Shown here: piece after piece, positions 32,955-42,827 of the stretch
Layout of the letters: the number at the start of each line of letters is the position of its first letter
Position numbering within the stretch: the stretch's first letter is position 1
Assembly: GCA_019775845.1 (NCBI GenBank)
Contig: JADQAV010000001.1
Location: 124,001-188,000, forward strand
Source: Myrmaecium sp. VS I D KN 1
Lineage: Eukaryota > Ascomycota > Dothideomycetes > Valsariales > Valsariaceae
Direction: 5' to 3'
Length of the DNA: 64,000 nt
Position numbers and translations under genes: made by a program
Notes under the pieces: model-generated
What the model saw: only the letters and a program-made list of their open reading frames with translations
Database searches by the model: none
Told to the model about the DNA's origin: nothing

Positions 32955-33727
32955 ATGATATGCAATCGCTGCCTGCGGGTCGCATCGCATCGCCTTGGAG
33001 CGGTCGATCCGTCGCCGCTCTCTCGCTCCGTCCGGTTCCTTAGCACCAGCACCTCCGCTCGCGCCGCAATCAACTCGGCCGCACCCCGCGCAGGCGATTC
33101 GACCCACCAACACCCGGCCGCGACCTCGACGTCCGCCGCACAGCCGTTCAGCACTCCCGCGACACCATCGCCGAAGGCGGCGGGCGTGGGATCTGGGAAA
33201 CCCTCGGCCCCGCCGGCCATCGCGCTCTCGTCCGTGCCGGCCGGGACGCCGCTCAAGGGCCTCAACTTCCTCAAGAACAAGACCGATCCCGTCGCCCTCG
33301 AGGACTCGGAATACCCGCCCTGGCTGTGGGATGTGCTGAAGAAGGATAGCAAGGCGGGGGCGGCCGATGACGAGGGTGACCTGTTCTGTATGTGGATGAT
33401 CCCAGCTTGGAATATACCTCCTTGCTGCGCACTGCTTGCTCAACCTGAGCTCGTGGGTAATGGATGCGCTAACATGTGAGAACAGCAAAATCGAAGAAGC
33501 AGAGACGGCTGGCCGCGAAGCGTCTTCGAAAGCAGGCCCTGCTGAACCCGGATCTCTTGGTGCCGAAGGTTCCGATATACGAACAGAGTATCGATCTGCC
33601 CGCGGGCGACGGTACGCTGCAAGGGGCTAAGGAAGCGAGTGAAGCGCGGGATGCGCTGAGGAAAGCGATGAGGGACAAGAGAAGGAGTAAGATCAAGGAA
33701 ACCAACTTCCTTAAGACGATGGGTTAA
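32955..33727 (+). CDS. MRPL37: Mitochondrial large-subunit ribosomal protein mL54 (MRPL37)
   Basis: Exons 32955-33387 and 33486-33727 give 224 aa. Residues 1-40 (MICNRCLRVASHRLGAVDP, then RSVRFLSTSTSARA) look like a mitochondrial presequence with a cleavage region. After an Ala/Ser/Pro-rich linker comes the mL54 core: GLNFLKNKTDPVALEDSEYP, PWLWDVL, then the basic KSKKQRRLAAKRLRKQALL tract. It ends in KIKETNFLKTMG. mL54 is a structural protein of the mitoribosome large subunit, lacking a bacterial counterpart. The linker is longer than in yeast. The start at 32955 was chosen for the presequence. Confidence 0.87.
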
Positions 33728-34335
33728 TGTGCTATCACGGATGTCGCGTGTCGGATTACGTTATCCGGGTCCCGAAAGCGGGTGTTTTGGGACAGGATTC
33801 TCGCTGTACTTTATATCGGCTATGCGATATAGGCTATTAAGATATCAATGCATGATATTGACATCAAGCACTTCAACTCAATGCTCGTTGAACTACATCT
33901 ACTCAAGGTAAAGGAAGATAAGCCATGTTAGGCAAGGCTAAAGACACATAGAGCCTGTAACCAGGTATATTAAGGCTTAACGAATTTGCCTATTGTATAG
34001 TCAGCCCTACTAGTGTATACCGTATCCTTTCTCATCTTCTGTTGAGTTTGGGAGTGCGAATCAGGCGGCCGTAGTACTCCGAGTGTAGGCAACCTCGGAA
34101 CGCCAAGCCCGCTTCACTTCATCCAGACCTTCCATGGAACTTCTTTCACCTCAACTACAACTACCTTACCTACCCACGACTTTAGCAACCCACGGTTCCG
34201 ACGGACTGTGGTCGTTGATCCTTCAACTGCAGACAACGCCAGTCGCTGTTGTTGACCGCTCCATTCCGCTTGCCTTGTTGTTACGGACCGATCAACACAC
34301 GCCGGCTGTTGTCTTCGCAGTTTCAAACCGTCGGC
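33728..34335. other. Intergenic region, mL54 / Mex67
   Basis: AT-rich mL54 3' UTR region (33.73-34.05 kb) followed by the C/T-rich Mex67 promoter. No supported gene. Confidence 0.5.
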
Positions 34336-36339
34336 ATGGCGCCCACGAGCGCAAAGCGCAGCGACCCCAGTGCCTCCTCCAAAGGAGCTGCCAGCAAACG
34401 GCGCCGCGGCCTCCGCACCGACAAAGATGGCGACTTGGTGATGGATGCTGGGCCACGCGACGTCAACCGCATCGGAAAGAGCAGAGCGAAAGGCGCAAAG
34501 GCAGGCAAGGCGAACTCCTCTGCATCAACGCGGAACTCGCTCAACAGCGCGACAGCGGAACGCGAGTTTTTACGACACGTGGCATCCGGCGAAGGTTCCG
34601 CCCGCCCTCGCAACGCGGCTCGTACGGCGGACCGAGGTTTACAGGAGCTCAGGGTTACGGGATGGGCCAAGAGTACTGCTGCTTCAAGCGAAGACCGCGG
34701 AATATCCTCCCTCATTACCTTCCTCGAAAAACGCGCGACGATCGGCATGAAGAAGAAGCCGCCGCTTCCGGGAGGAAAGGCGCGCGACCCTGCCAAAGTC
34801 AAAAAATCCCGAGTTGAAGAGGACACCCTGTTCATTTCCGTTCCGGCAGACCAGGTCGCTTTGTTCCTCCGTATCGATGGTTGGGTGTTTGCTGGCACGA
34901 ATCTCAAGGTGGCGCGAGCCTCAGCACCGGATCAGGAGGATACCAGCGACACAGCCAAGGAAATCAAGGAGAAATTCAAGAACTTCCTCAGTCGTCGCTA
35001 CAACCCCGAATTGAAGCTGCTCGACCTCAATTCGATGGGCACCGATGCCGAACTCAACTCTCTTGGGCTTTTCAACACCACCTCCACCCAATCGAAGTTT
35101 TTTCCGGCACTGATGAAGGTCTGCGACAGCCTCTTCAAGAGTGCTCAGGAGAAGCGAGAATTCGTCGAAAGCGTGACTTTGTCCAGCAATGAGTTACCTT
35201 CCGTTGCGCCCGTCACGCAGCTTTCTCAGACATTTCCCGACCTTAAGAATCTGGATTTATCGAACAACAAGCTCGAAAATCTGGACTCCCTCAGCAATTG
35301 GAGACATAAGTTTCGCCACCTGGACCATCTAATCCTGAGCGGCAACCCACTCGAGCAAAACTGCCCTGACTATCATCTGGAGATCGCCAAGTGGTATCGA
35401 ACTCTGCGTCTTCTCAACGGCATCCAGATACGGTCGGACGAAGAGGCCGCAAATCCTGCCTTGGGCGTGAAGAGTGGACCTTCAGCAGCCCCTCCTGTGT
35501 TCATAGATGATGGTGGCATCGCTGCCGATTTCATCAGGAACTTCTTTGCTGGCTTCGATAGTGACCGTGGTGCGCTAGCTGACCTGTACTACGATGCCAC
35601 GTCGACATTCTCTCTCTCAGTCAACAATGGTGCGCTGCGTGACCCGTCTCAAACAGACAAGAAGCAACCTCAGGACTGGGACGTGTACATCAAACGAAGT
35701 CGAAACCTCAGGAAGGTCACCCACCAACCGGCCCGGATGGCCAGGAAATTCAAAGGAACAGAACAAATCCAAGAAGTGTTCTCTTTGCTGCCTGCATCAC
35801 GCCATCCTAATCTCGCGGACCTTGAAAAATGGTGCATCGAGTGTGTTCCCCAGCCGGGAGTTCCGGATCCAACCGGTCAGATACCTGGTGGAGTCGGAGG
35901 TCTACTCATCACCATCCATGGAGAATTCGAGGATATGGATATTTCGACTGGTCAACCGAAAATGCTCCGCAGCTTCGATCGCACTTTCATTCTTGGACCC
36001 GGTGGCAAGTCAGGAGTTCGCGTTGTGAATGACATGTGGACAATCAGGCCTTACGGAGGAAATGCAGCGTGGAAGCCGGAGCAACCAGTGGGGTGTGTCC
36101 AGCAGGCCGGACCGGTGGTACCACAAGATATCCAGCAGCCGGTACAACCTACAATCACGCCCGTACAGCCGGTACCGGCCCTGACTCAGGAACAGATGGT
36201 GGCAGAAGTATCGCGTTTGACGGGAATGAAGCCGGAGTTTTCTAGGCAGTGTTTGGAAAGTGGAGGATGGGACATGGAGAAGGCTGGCATTGTCTTTCAG
36301 CAAGCAAAAGATCAGTTGCCCCCGGAGGCATTTCTGTGA
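34336..36339 (+). CDS. MEX67: mRNA export receptor Mex67 (NXF1/TAP family)
   Basis: Single exon, 667 aa. A basic N-terminal tail (KRRRGLRTDKDGDLVMDAG) is followed by an RNP-like fold (about 160-220; EEDTLFISVPADQV). Leucine-rich repeats follow (about 295-370; LKNLDLSNNKLENLDSLSN, HLILSGNPLEQNCPDYH), then an NTF2-like domain (about 386-570; FIRNFFAGFDSDRGALADLY). A C-terminal UBA-like TAP-C domain (about 615-667) contains SGGWDMEKAGIVFQQ. Mex67 pairs with Mtr2 through the NTF2-like domain, binds mRNA adaptors through the N-terminal half, and contacts FG nucleoporins through NTF2-like and UBA-like surfaces to carry mRNPs out of the nucleus. The ATG at 34336 (MAPTSAKR) starts the basic tail; a longer in-frame lead lacks family character. 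Confidence 0.92.
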   Translation: MAPTSAKRSDPSASSKGAASKRRRGLRTDKDGDLVMDAGPRDVNRIGKSRAKGAKAGKANSSASTRNSLNSATAEREFLRHVASGEGSARPRNAARTADRGLQELRVTGWAKSTAASSEDRGISSLITFLEKRATIGMKKKPPLPGGKARDPAKVKKSRVEEDTLFISVPADQVALFLRIDGWVFAGTNLKVARASAPDQEDTSDTAKEIKEKFKNFLSRRYNPELKLLDLNSMGTDAELNSLGLFNTTSTQSKFFPALMKVCDSLFKSAQEKREFVESVTLSSNELPSVAPVTQLSQTFPDLKNLDLSNNKLENLDSLSNWRHKFRHLDHLILSGNPLEQNCPDYHLEIAKWYRTLRLLNGIQIRSDEEAANPALGVKSGPSAAPPVFIDDGGIAADFIRNFFAGFDSDRGALADLYYDATSTFSLSVNNGALRDPSQTDKKQPQDWDVYIKRSRNLRKVTHQPARMARKFKGTEQIQEVFSLLPASRHPNLADLEKWCIECVPQPGVPDPTGQIPGGVGGLLITIHGEFEDMDISTGQPKMLRSFDRTFILGPGGKSGVRVVNDMWTIRPYGGNAAWKPEQPVGCVQQAGPVVPQDIQQPVQPTITPVQPVPALTQEQMVAEVSRLTGMKPEFSRQCLESGGWDMEKAGIVFQQAKDQLPPEAFL

Positions 36340-36702
36340 GGAGGAAGAATTTCCCTAGGATACCCAAAAATTATGCTCGCACAGAGAGCACCGAGAAACT
36401 ACTACAGCGACAGGCGAATGGATTTGATGTGGGGGGACACAGCATCAGTTGAGATTTCACGGAAAGCAATCACGGACGCCTCAGCGTCTGATCATGTGTA
36501 TAATTTTCTTTTCGACAGCTCGCTTTCTCGCCAAATCAAAAGGAAGAGAATTGAGATAGTCGACGACGGACAACCCTTGATTTCTCTGGTGATGATGACG
36601 ACATCATGCTTACAGCCTCGGTTCCCCAACATTGCCTCGACGCTGCATCCCTACGCATTGCTACCTGACCTTTACTTGCACTGTTTCCCTTCGCAATGAC
36701 CC
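36340..36702. other. Intergenic region, Mex67 / Nudix hydrolase
   Basis: No supported gene in 363 bp; holds the Mex67 3' UTR and the Nudix promoter. Confidence 0.5.
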
Positions 36703-37943
36703 ATGCATCATGGCAGCCCTCTCCCCAGCATCAGCGGTACGGCCACTGCCAAATACCATCCTCCCGCGAGAGATCATGAAAAAGTAGAAGAAGACTCACG
36801 GTTCCCCAAGGCTGCGATCGCGCGCCTGCGCGCCTACGTGCCCCCGCCGACGAACTACTACAACCTCCCGCTGGCGCGCCGGGCCGCCGTCCTGATCCTG
36901 CTTTTTGCCGACCGCGCCGGCGATCTGCGCGTCGTCCTGACCATGCGGTCGAGCAGCTTGAAGTCATGTGAGTGTCGTCGCTCTGTCAGCCTCCGACGTT
37001 TGGAGGGAGGAGGGGATTTCTTGCTAACGTAGTCCCTCTCCAGATGCGGGACATGCTGCGCTGCCGGGAGGTAAAAAGAATGCCCTGATCCCACTTTTTG
37101 AATTCGGGAACGATGGTGTCCCCTTTGCTGACTCCCGTCTGAACGCGCGCGCCCCCCGCAGGGAAGGCGGACTCCCTCTCGGAAACCCCATGGCAGACGG
37201 CTCGACGCGAGGCGTACGAGGAGATCGGTCTGCCGCTCCACGACGACAAGCTGCCGCCGCCCTTCCGCGTGGAGCACCTCTGCCAGCTACCCGCGAACCT
37301 CGCCCGGACCGAGTTGGGCGTCCGGCCGTGCGTCGCTTTCCTGTCCGCGTCCGCCGCGGCAGCCATGGTTAATGACCCCGCCTCACCGGAGGCGCCGCGC
37401 GGGGCTTCCGTTCCCTCGGCGGAGGACGTTCTGATCCCCCGCCTCGACCCCAAGGAGGTCGCCGCCGTCTTCACCGCGCCCTTCCACAACTTCCTCCGCG
37501 CCTCGGACGAGCACACGACCGCCTCCGCCGAGCCGGAGGTCGGCGTTGAGGCCGCCGGCTTCCCCGCCGCCTGGTACCGGGGCGCCTGGACCGACTGGCA
37601 TGAGAGCCGGTGGCGAATGCACAACTTCTACGTGCCCGTCTACCACCGCACCGTCCGGAAGCCCACGCGTCGGGGGCCGCAGGGGGGTGAGGCGTCGCCG
37701 AAGGAGAAGACGGCGGATGCGCTGGAGGGCTTGGCTCGGTACCGGGTCTTCGGCATGACCGCCCGGATCCTGGTGGACGCAGCTCGCGTGGCGTACGGGG
37801 AAGAACCAGAGTTCGAGCACAACAGCCACTTCGGGGACGAGGAGATGATCGCGCGGCTCTTGAAGATGGGAAGGCTGAGCGCGACGAGAGGCCTGAAGGA
37901 TCAGTTGACGAGGGAGGATCTGAGGGCAGCCGCGAAGCTCTGA
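36703..37943 (+). CDS. Nudix hydrolase, Pcd1/NUDT7-like coenzyme A diphosphatase
   Basis: Exons 36703-36967, 37044-37070 and 37162-37943 give 357 aa. The N-terminal helix AIARLRAYVPPPTNYYNLPL and RRAAVLILLFADR precede the Nudix core. The 27-nt middle exon encodes YAGHAALPG, directly before GGKADSLSETPWQTAREAYEEIGL, in which the metal-binding REAYEE is intact. The spacing between the first Gly and Glu is slightly longer than in the textbook Nudix box, as in CoA-type members. Pcd1 enzymes cut CoA or oxidised CoA to phospho-pantetheine forms, often in peroxisomes. No clear PTS1 is seen at the C-terminus (AAAKL). The start is uncertain: ATGs at 36696 and 36710 lie in other frames that close soon. 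The gene is convergent with PSO2, 115 bp away. Confidence 0.82.
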
Positions 37944-38058
37944 AGTGTGGCAAGTCTATCTATACACATAAAGAGTCACATATTGTAATGATCATGCTGA
38001 TGATACCATGTGAACCCAATAAGGTGGTATTCTTCTCATTTCCGTGTGTTAAGCGCTC

Positions 38059-40866
38059 TTACCAGCCATCCACCTTGAACAACCCGTTCTTCTTCTTCTC
38101 CATGGCCCACTTCTCACACCACGCCTTCATCCGCTCCCGCGACTTGGCGCTGCCCACGTTGACGGTCGGGATGATCTTGTCGATCCGCAGCGCGCAGCAG
38201 AACATGGTCAGCTCCCGGAACGAGGAGTGCTCCGAGTAGGGGACGCCGAAGCAGCTCGCGCGCTGATTGCTGCCCCGCTGCGGCACCAGCTCCTTCATCG
38301 AGTAGCTGCTCTTCCAGTTCTGGCTGTGCAGGACCGTCTGGACGGACGGGCTCTCGACGAACCGGCTGTTCGGCGGCCGGTAGTTCCAGCCGGAGGGCCG
38401 GAAGCCGACCGCGCGGGAGAAGACGTCCCGGTAGTCCTTCAGGTAGTCCTCGAGAGTGTCGGCCCGGATCTCGAAGAGCGGGGTCATGTGCACCTGCGCT
38501 GCGCGCGGGTCCCGGGTGAGCAGGGCGGACAGCTCCGGGTCTTCGAGCGCGGCGCAGATGCGCTGCTTGCCCGGGGGCGCGAAGATCTTGCTCCCCAGCG
38601 CGCGAGCGATTCCGACGCAGATGTTCTCCTTGCCTATGCTGTACGTGCCCACGACGACGAGGAGACGGCCACGCGGCCCAGGAGCGCTCGGGGAAGCGTT
38701 GCTTGAGTCCTCCTTGGCCGGACTGGCGTCTTTCCGGACGAACTTGACCATCCCTTGACCGGCTCGCTCCCGCTTCATCGTCTCCCAGCCATCGTTCTGA
38801 TCGATCGTGGCTTTGTTGAGGCTGACGCACATGTCGGCGCAGGCCTTGATGACCTCTTCCTGCTTCGGAAAGGCGTACTTGGGATTCAGGTAGGTCGTAT
38901 CCAGGTAGCAGACGTCCAGCTTCTGCTGCCTTGAAGCTCCGGATACGGCGTCAACCACTTCCGGCCGGAGCAGCGGATGCTCGATGTGGGCCTTGCATGC
39001 TCGAAAATCGCCACAGTGCAAGATACGGTGAACCTTCGGATTCTTCCCTTTTCCAACTTCCTTCTCGAACAGAAAGAGCGAGCTTCCAGGACAGTGATTT
39101 GCTGAGATCATGGTTACATGCACGCCGTTGGTCCCCGGAACCTCCACCTTGGTCTCCCAGTCTAACGGAACGATCCATTTCGGATCAACGCGCAACTGTT
39201 GCTTGACAAGGTTTGCTGTGACTTTGCTACAATATATCGGTCCATGACACCAAGACGCCGTGAGGCCGATGTAGTGGTCGCTATGGAAGTGGCTGAGAAA
39301 ATAGGCCTGGCAATCCTTCACTGCCCCGTAGCGAAACGCATCTACGCAAATGAAGAAACCAGGGAGAATCTTGTAGAACGGACACGTCCGAGTATAGGCC
39401 GGCTTTCCACGCGCCGCGTTCTCGGCGGCCGCTGCCGATGCCCACGCGGCATCTTCTGCGTGACTGGACATGAGTTTGGAGAAGGCTGATGACGCTGTTG
39501 GCTCGGTCTTGCCCAATATGAAGGGCATCTTTTGGCCCGGCTTTGCGGGCCTCGCAGGTCGCTTCGATGGGGAATCATCTTGGGGGTCATTCTTCGAAGG
39601 TAACGGCTTTGTCTCAGCTTCAGCCTTCGGCAGCGGTGACGGTTTGCCGTCGAGGCAATTGTTGACGTGTACGGAGGCGTCTTGATCGGAAATCCCATCC
39701 AGACTGATGCTGCAGATTGGACAGGACGCGCTGAAGTTGCCAGCAGCTGGAGCGCTCCCATTTTCATCGTCGAAACCCATATTATCCGCACCATCCGCCC
39801 GTTCATCCCACTCCCCCGGTCCAACCCCTCCTGCGAGTTCCAGCTGTTCTTGTTCCCTGACCCATCGCTGTTCGCTGAGCTCGCCCTCCCAAAAATCGTC
39901 GTCTTCCAGATCATCGTAGCCTTCAAACTCTTCGAAGTCCTCGTTCGTAGCAAAACTGGTAGACGCCCGTCGGAGCAAGGGCGGCGCTTGTTGTCGTATC
40001 GGCTGTATTGATCCTAAATCTTCCGTCGTTTGAGGCTCCATTTCCTTTTTGATATCGATACCGGCATCCTCTCCCTTGATCGTACTCACATTGTCTGGTC
40101 GTATCGGTGGTACCGGCGCGCTCTTCGGCCCTCCTCCGTCTTCATCCTCGCTATCACTGTCTTCGATGAATGGTCCAACCTTCTTCTTATTCTTCATCGC
40201 TGGTGCCTTTACCGTTTCTGCGACCGTGGCATCCTCCTTTTCCGCTACGGGGATCTCACCGGGCGGAGGAGGAGGAGGAGTGCACCCCGCAGCACCAGCT
40301 TCTACCTCCCTCTCCACGCTCAATTTCCTCCTCTTCACACTTCCAGGCACTTCATTGAACCTGTTCCCTTCCTCTTCCGCCCCCATCGCCTCCGCCTCTC
40401 CACCATCACCGTCATCCCACCCCAAATCCTCACCATCTTCTTCCCCATCCTTGCTCTGCCCACCCTGCGCTCGCGCGCCTCGCGCCTCCAGGAACAACCC
40501 GCTCGCCGGGCTCGGCTCGTCCGACTTCTTGAAGAAACTCAGGATGCTGCCGTTCGGCTTCGCTTTCGACTTCGCGCCGGTCCCGCCGCTCTTAGCCCCC
40601 GACGCGGCGCCCTTGCGGAAACTGTGCGGCACCAGCATCGTCTGCTGCGGTTTGGCGGGCTTCCGCGGCGTTGGCAGGACCTTTGCGCCGGCCGCCATGG
40701 CGACAGTGGTGGTGGTGGAAGAAGGTGGAGAGGTGCTGGCCGAGGTATTGGTGGTGGTGGTTCGGGTGGTGGTACCGGAGCGCGGTGGCGAAGGCGGGCG
40801 GCCGGTCGAAGGAGCTACTCTGTCGGAGGGCGGGCGTCGTGCGTTCTCTCGTGGGTTGCGAAACAT
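38059..40866 (-). CDS. PSO2: DNA interstrand-crosslink repair nuclease Pso2/SNM1
   Basis: Single exon, 935 aa. Residues 1-380 are mostly disordered and Thr/Ser/acid-rich, with a PIP-like IGSILSFFKK-type stretch (NGSILSFFKK) near residue 105. A UBZ4-type zinc finger (CPICSISLDG...HVNNC) lies near 400. The metallo-beta-lactamase core contains HFHSDHYIGL (motif 2), ANHCPGSSLF (motif 3) and ILHCGDFRA (motif 4). The beta-CASP/DRMBL part ends with GVPYSEHSSF. Pso2 is a nuclear 5' exonuclease that trims unhooked crosslinks. All metal-binding motifs look intact. The gene runs in tandem (minus) with LSM2. Confidence 0.94.
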   Translation of the reverse strand: MFRNPRENARRPPSDRVAPSTGRPPSPPRSGTTTRTTTTNTSASTSPPSSTTTTVAMAAGAKVLPTPRKPAKPQQTMLVPHSFRKGAASGAKSGGTGAKSKAKPNGSILSFFKKSDEPSPASGLFLEARGARAQGGQSKDGEEDGEDLGWDDGDGGEAEAMGAEEEGNRFNEVPGSVKRRKLSVEREVEAGAAGCTPPPPPPGEIPVAEKEDATVAETVKAPAMKNKKKVGPFIEDSDSEDEDGGGPKSAPVPPIRPDNVSTIKGEDAGIDIKKEMEPQTTEDLGSIQPIRQQAPPLLRRASTSFATNEDFEEFEGYDDLEDDDFWEGELSEQRWVREQEQLELAGGVGPGEWDERADGADNMGFDDENGSAPAAGNFSASCPICSISLDGISDQDASVHVNNCLDGKPSPLPKAEAETKPLPSKNDPQDDSPSKRPARPAKPGQKMPFILGKTEPTASSAFSKLMSSHAEDAAWASAAAAENAARGKPAYTRTCPFYKILPGFFICVDAFRYGAVKDCQAYFLSHFHSDHYIGLTASWCHGPIYCSKVTANLVKQQLRVDPKWIVPLDWETKVEVPGTNGVHVTMISANHCPGSSLFLFEKEVGKGKNPKVHRILHCGDFRACKAHIEHPLLRPEVVDAVSGASRQQKLDVCYLDTTYLNPKYAFPKQEEVIKACADMCVSLNKATIDQNDGWETMKRERAGQGMVKFVRKDASPAKEDSSNASPSAPGPRGRLLVVVGTYSIGKENICVGIARALGSKIFAPPGKQRICAALEDPELSALLTRDPRAAQVHMTPLFEIRADTLEDYLKDYRDVFSRAVGFRPSGWNYRPPNSRFVESPSVQTVLHSQNWKSSYSMKELVPQRGSNQRASCFGVPYSEHSSFRELTMFCCALRIDKIIPTVNVGSAKSRERMKAWCEKWAMEKKKNGLFKVDGW

Positions 40867-41685
40867 GAGCGAGTCCGACGTTGCATACCCCGGGAGAATA
40901 GTGGTAGAACTGTTGCCCGAGAGGGTGGTGGTTGTGCGGACGTTGTTCCGCTGCGGTGGATGCAGATGTAATGGATTGGGAGTGGTCGCGTCAAAGATTC
41001 AAAGGGCCTCGCAACCCCAAGCCGCGCTGACGAGACTAACATTGCCATTGAGCGTTCAAATCGAAGCATAACATGCTTATACTCTCAGGGACTGATCCTG
41101 GCCGTCTGGCAGTCTATCCAAGGTTCCCAGCTGCCAAAATCCTCACAGCAAGTGTCGCATTGGAATATGCCTACCATGAGGGCAGAAGATACACGGAGTC
41201 ACATGACGATAATTAAATTGAATCTTTATGCCTAAGGCATGAAACGTAAGGCATCAATGACAATCCCGGCATAACGTCAGGCAGAAAGTTACAGGTCGGG
41301 CCAAGCAGGAGGCTGCGATGACCCGGAAGCGATCGAGGAAACCAGAACTGTGTTCGTACCCATGGCCTTCAATGGCCATGCTAGGCTAACTAAGTAATGC
41401 CCATGTCTCATGAAGCCGCCTGAAGACGGGGTATCTCTGCCCTGTTCTCTGATATGGCGTCGCGAAGCTTCCCCTCCCTCCGACACCCGAAGGAGAACGA
41501 ATGGACTCCTCCCCTGGGCTATAAGCCCTTCTAATCCATATCGCGGGCACTGCCTGCTGGACCTGTCCCAATCGTTCAAGGTACAGCTCCCCGCACCAGC
41601 TCTATACGCCAGGCTTCGCCTCTCATCGCTCTGTCTCCGTTCCCGGCAGTTAAGTTCCTCCCCGTGGCCTTGACCGCTACATCAT
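40867..41685. other. Intergenic region, PSO2 / LSM2
   Basis: No supported gene in 819 bp. It should contain the PSO2 promoter and the LSM2 3' UTR. Short frames at 41.3-41.6 kb show no domain, and I saw no snRNA-like or tRNA-like signal. Confidence 0.45.
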
Positions 41686-42356
41686 TCATTGCTTCGCCTT
41701 CGCGCTTGCCTGTTCTGCCTCGCGCCGCGTCGCATCCTCCAGGAGCGCGGTGTCGACGGCGGCGGCGGGGAGGTGGATGTATCGTACGACGCTGCCGCGG
41801 ATGAAGACGTTCTTGACCGAGCTCTGTTTGATTCCGGGAGGTTTACAGTTAGCCAATTGCGTTCCACTTCAATCAAATGATGTGCATGTCCCTCGCAAGA
41901 TCGGACCGTGGATCTTAAAACTCCCAGACAGCCGTAAAAAAGAAAGCCGGCCATGATACTCCAAAAGAGCGACCAGACCGGTCAGGAGGTGGAGGGGTAT
42001 TTGGTGCGCATACCAAGTGGGGGTACTTGATTTCCTCAACGACGGAGATGTCGTCGAGCTTGACGTTCAGGTATTGGTCGACCGACTTGAGGGTGCCGCG
42101 GATCGAGATGTCGTTCTTGAGCTCCACCGTGACTTGGTGGTCGACCAGGGTTTTGAAGAAGCTGGGCGCGAGCTGAGTTAGCAGACAAGCTCTTGTTCCT
42201 CTTCCATGTTCGGGGCGAGGGAGGAATTAAGGGGGAGAGGTGGGTGAAAGGAATGCGACCCAGGATAGAGGCCGGGTGCGGTGACGAGCGATGCCACTGC
42301 TACAGGGTTGGAGAACTCGAAGTGCTATAGGACTATGCGTACCTGAAAAACAACAT
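41686..42356 (-). CDS. LSM2: U6 snRNA-associated Sm-like protein LSm2
   Basis: Exons 42356-42343, 42161-42014 and 41823-41686 give 99 aa. The spliced N-terminus reads MLFFSFFKTLVDHQVTVELK, then NDISIRGTLKSVDQYLNVKL (Sm1 motif) and SSVKNVFIRGSVVRYIHLPA (Sm2 motif), ending in a basic KAKQ tail. This is nearly the full eukaryotic LSm2 consensus. LSm2 is part of the nuclear LSm2-8 ring on U6 snRNA (splicing) and the cytoplasmic LSm1-7 ring (mRNA decapping). The first coding exon is 14 nt and the second intron is 190 bp. The start comes from the exact match of MLFFSFFK to the family. Confidence 0.93.
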
Positions 42357-42827
42357 CCTGGTAGTAGCAGCCGCGTGGGGTCGTGGCGAAGAGGCGGAAA
42401 GTGTCAAGGGACGAAGATGCTGTGGTCGGCGTGCTGGCGGGTTGGAGGCCGCTCTCCGATGATGTTGTTCGATGAGAGTTCATGCACGGGCCCCTGCACT
42501 CCCCGGTACAGAACACCGCACGCCTCAGCCTACTCCAGGGACTTTAACAATCTTGAACAGAGCAGATAAAATTAGATTTTCTTCCTTGATATTTCAGGTC
42601 ATTGGTCAGTTATGCTGCAAATTTGTAATGTCATTCTAGCTTGAGAAGTACTGAAAGAAACAAACGGGGCTTCTAAAGCCTGGTATATAATAATGTCCAA
42701 TCCGAGAAATCAAAATGGTGAACACACATCCACGATTGACCGAACGTTGCTAAGCAAAACCCCAGATACGCACGACCTATACCCATCCCAGACCCGACCC
42801 GACCCGTTCATGAACACGTCAAATCAT
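42357..42827. other. Intergenic region, LSM2 / methyltransferase-like
   Basis: No supported gene in 471 bp; AT-rich in the middle. Contains the LSM2 promoter and the 3' UTR of the methyltransferase-like gene. Confidence 0.5.

Noticed and set aside
40049-41071. 340-codon plus-strand frame opposite PSO2
   Set aside because: Shadow of the Pso2 coding region; it runs past the PSO2 start and has no domain.
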